6,174 bases of DNA from Bryobacterales bacterium (GTDB lineage Bacteria > Acidobacteriota > Terriglobia > Bryobacterales > Bryobacteraceae). Made by a program: the position numbers and the translations under genes. Under the pieces are notes generated by a model. That model had not been told where the DNA came from. It saw only the letters and a list, made by a program, of their open reading frames with translations, and did not search any database. How positions within the stretch are numbered: the stretch's first letter is position 1; each line of letters begins with the position of its first letter. The stretch covers positions 1-6,174 of the forward strand of contig PKZC01000455.1 in NCBI GenBank assembly GCA_003132905.1, given 5' to 3'. Shown here piece by piece: positions 5,905 to 6,174 of this stretch.

Positions 5905-6174
5905 TGGCCCCCGGAGAGCACAGACGGCAACCTTCGCGCGGCGGCACCAAGGATCCGCCGTCCAATTCGGCATCTGAAAGCGTGATCCGCCGGTAATTCC
6001 AGTAGCGCGGCCGGTCCATCAGCAGCGTGTCTAACGCGTAGACGGCGAGAGCTCCGACCGCCTGCAAGATGTCGGCGATGGCCGGTGTTCCAGGACACGG
6101 GTAGCGATCATCGTTGATCATGTCCGGGAACATGCAGCCGATGCAGGGCCCGCCAGTGTTTTGCACGAACACAT
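5894..6174 (-). CDS. ThiF/MoeB/HesA-family (E1-like) adenylyltransferase, C-terminal part
   Basis: The frame is open at the right edge and the N-terminal nucleotide-binding fold lies outside the window; the ATG at 6172 is just an internal Met. Visible from the edge: GGPCIGCMFPD, CPGTPAIADILQAVGALAVYALDTLL, YWNYRRITL and REGCRLCSPGANGA, then TGA at 5896-5894. The two CxxC pairs (CIGC and CRLC) match the zinc-binding pairs of the E1-like superfamily, and the helix between them matches the 'xxGPxxxxxGxLxAxExxK' stretch after the crossover loop. These enzymes adenylate the C-terminal Gly of a ubiquitin-like or sulfur-carrier protein. The stop lies 11 nt inside the start of the methyltransferase gene, so the two are in one operon and probably translationally coupled. 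Which subfamily (ThiF, MoeB, or a Ub-like conjugation E1) cannot be told from this part. Confidence 0.8.
   Translation of the reverse strand, partial: VFVQNTGGPCIGCMFPDMINDDRYPCPGTPAIADILQAVGALAVYALDTLLMDRPRYWNYRRITLSDAELDGGSLVPPREGCRLCSPGANGA

Overview
The window looks like chromosomal DNA of an Acidobacteriota member of the Solibacter/Bryobacter type. The main reason is the large secreted-type protein at the left. It strings BACON-like and Ig-like beta-sandwich domains in front of a C-terminal module of the TIGR03437 kind, which is greatly expanded in 'Candidatus Solibacter' and relatives. This assignment rests on family recognition only.

Layout. (1) Positions 1-3044 (+): most of one very large extracellular multidomain protein whose 5' end lies outside the window. 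(2) Positions 3045-3416: no convincing gene; two perfect 8-bp inverted repeats. (3) Positions 3417-3530 (+): the first ~36 codons of an IS3-family orfA (HTH protein) with a good ribosome binding site, cut off by a second element. (4) Positions 3531-4384: remains of an IS21-family element. A left end with three ~20-bp repeats and extra TTCCGG motifs is followed by the N-terminal third of istA on the + strand, then, from about 4010, by the next part of istA on the opposite strand. The rest of istA and all of istB are absent. (5) Positions 4385-4806: no recognised gene, probably more remnant DNA. (6) Positions 4807-6174 (-): the end of an operon. It holds the C-terminal part of a ThiF/MoeB-type E1-like adenylyltransferase (open at the right edge), overlapping by 11 nt a ParB-domain/MT-A70 adenine methyltransferase gene that is complete in length but carries two frameshifts.

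How it fits together. The secreted-protein gene and the ThiF-methyltransferase operon converge, and the space between them has collected nested insertion-sequence debris. The mobile-element parts are non-functional as seen. The right-hand pair is the most interesting biologically: an E1-like enzyme translationally coupled to a DNA adenine methyltransferase suggests an accessory module (modification, defence or mobile-element related). Its remaining partners would lie beyond position 6174.
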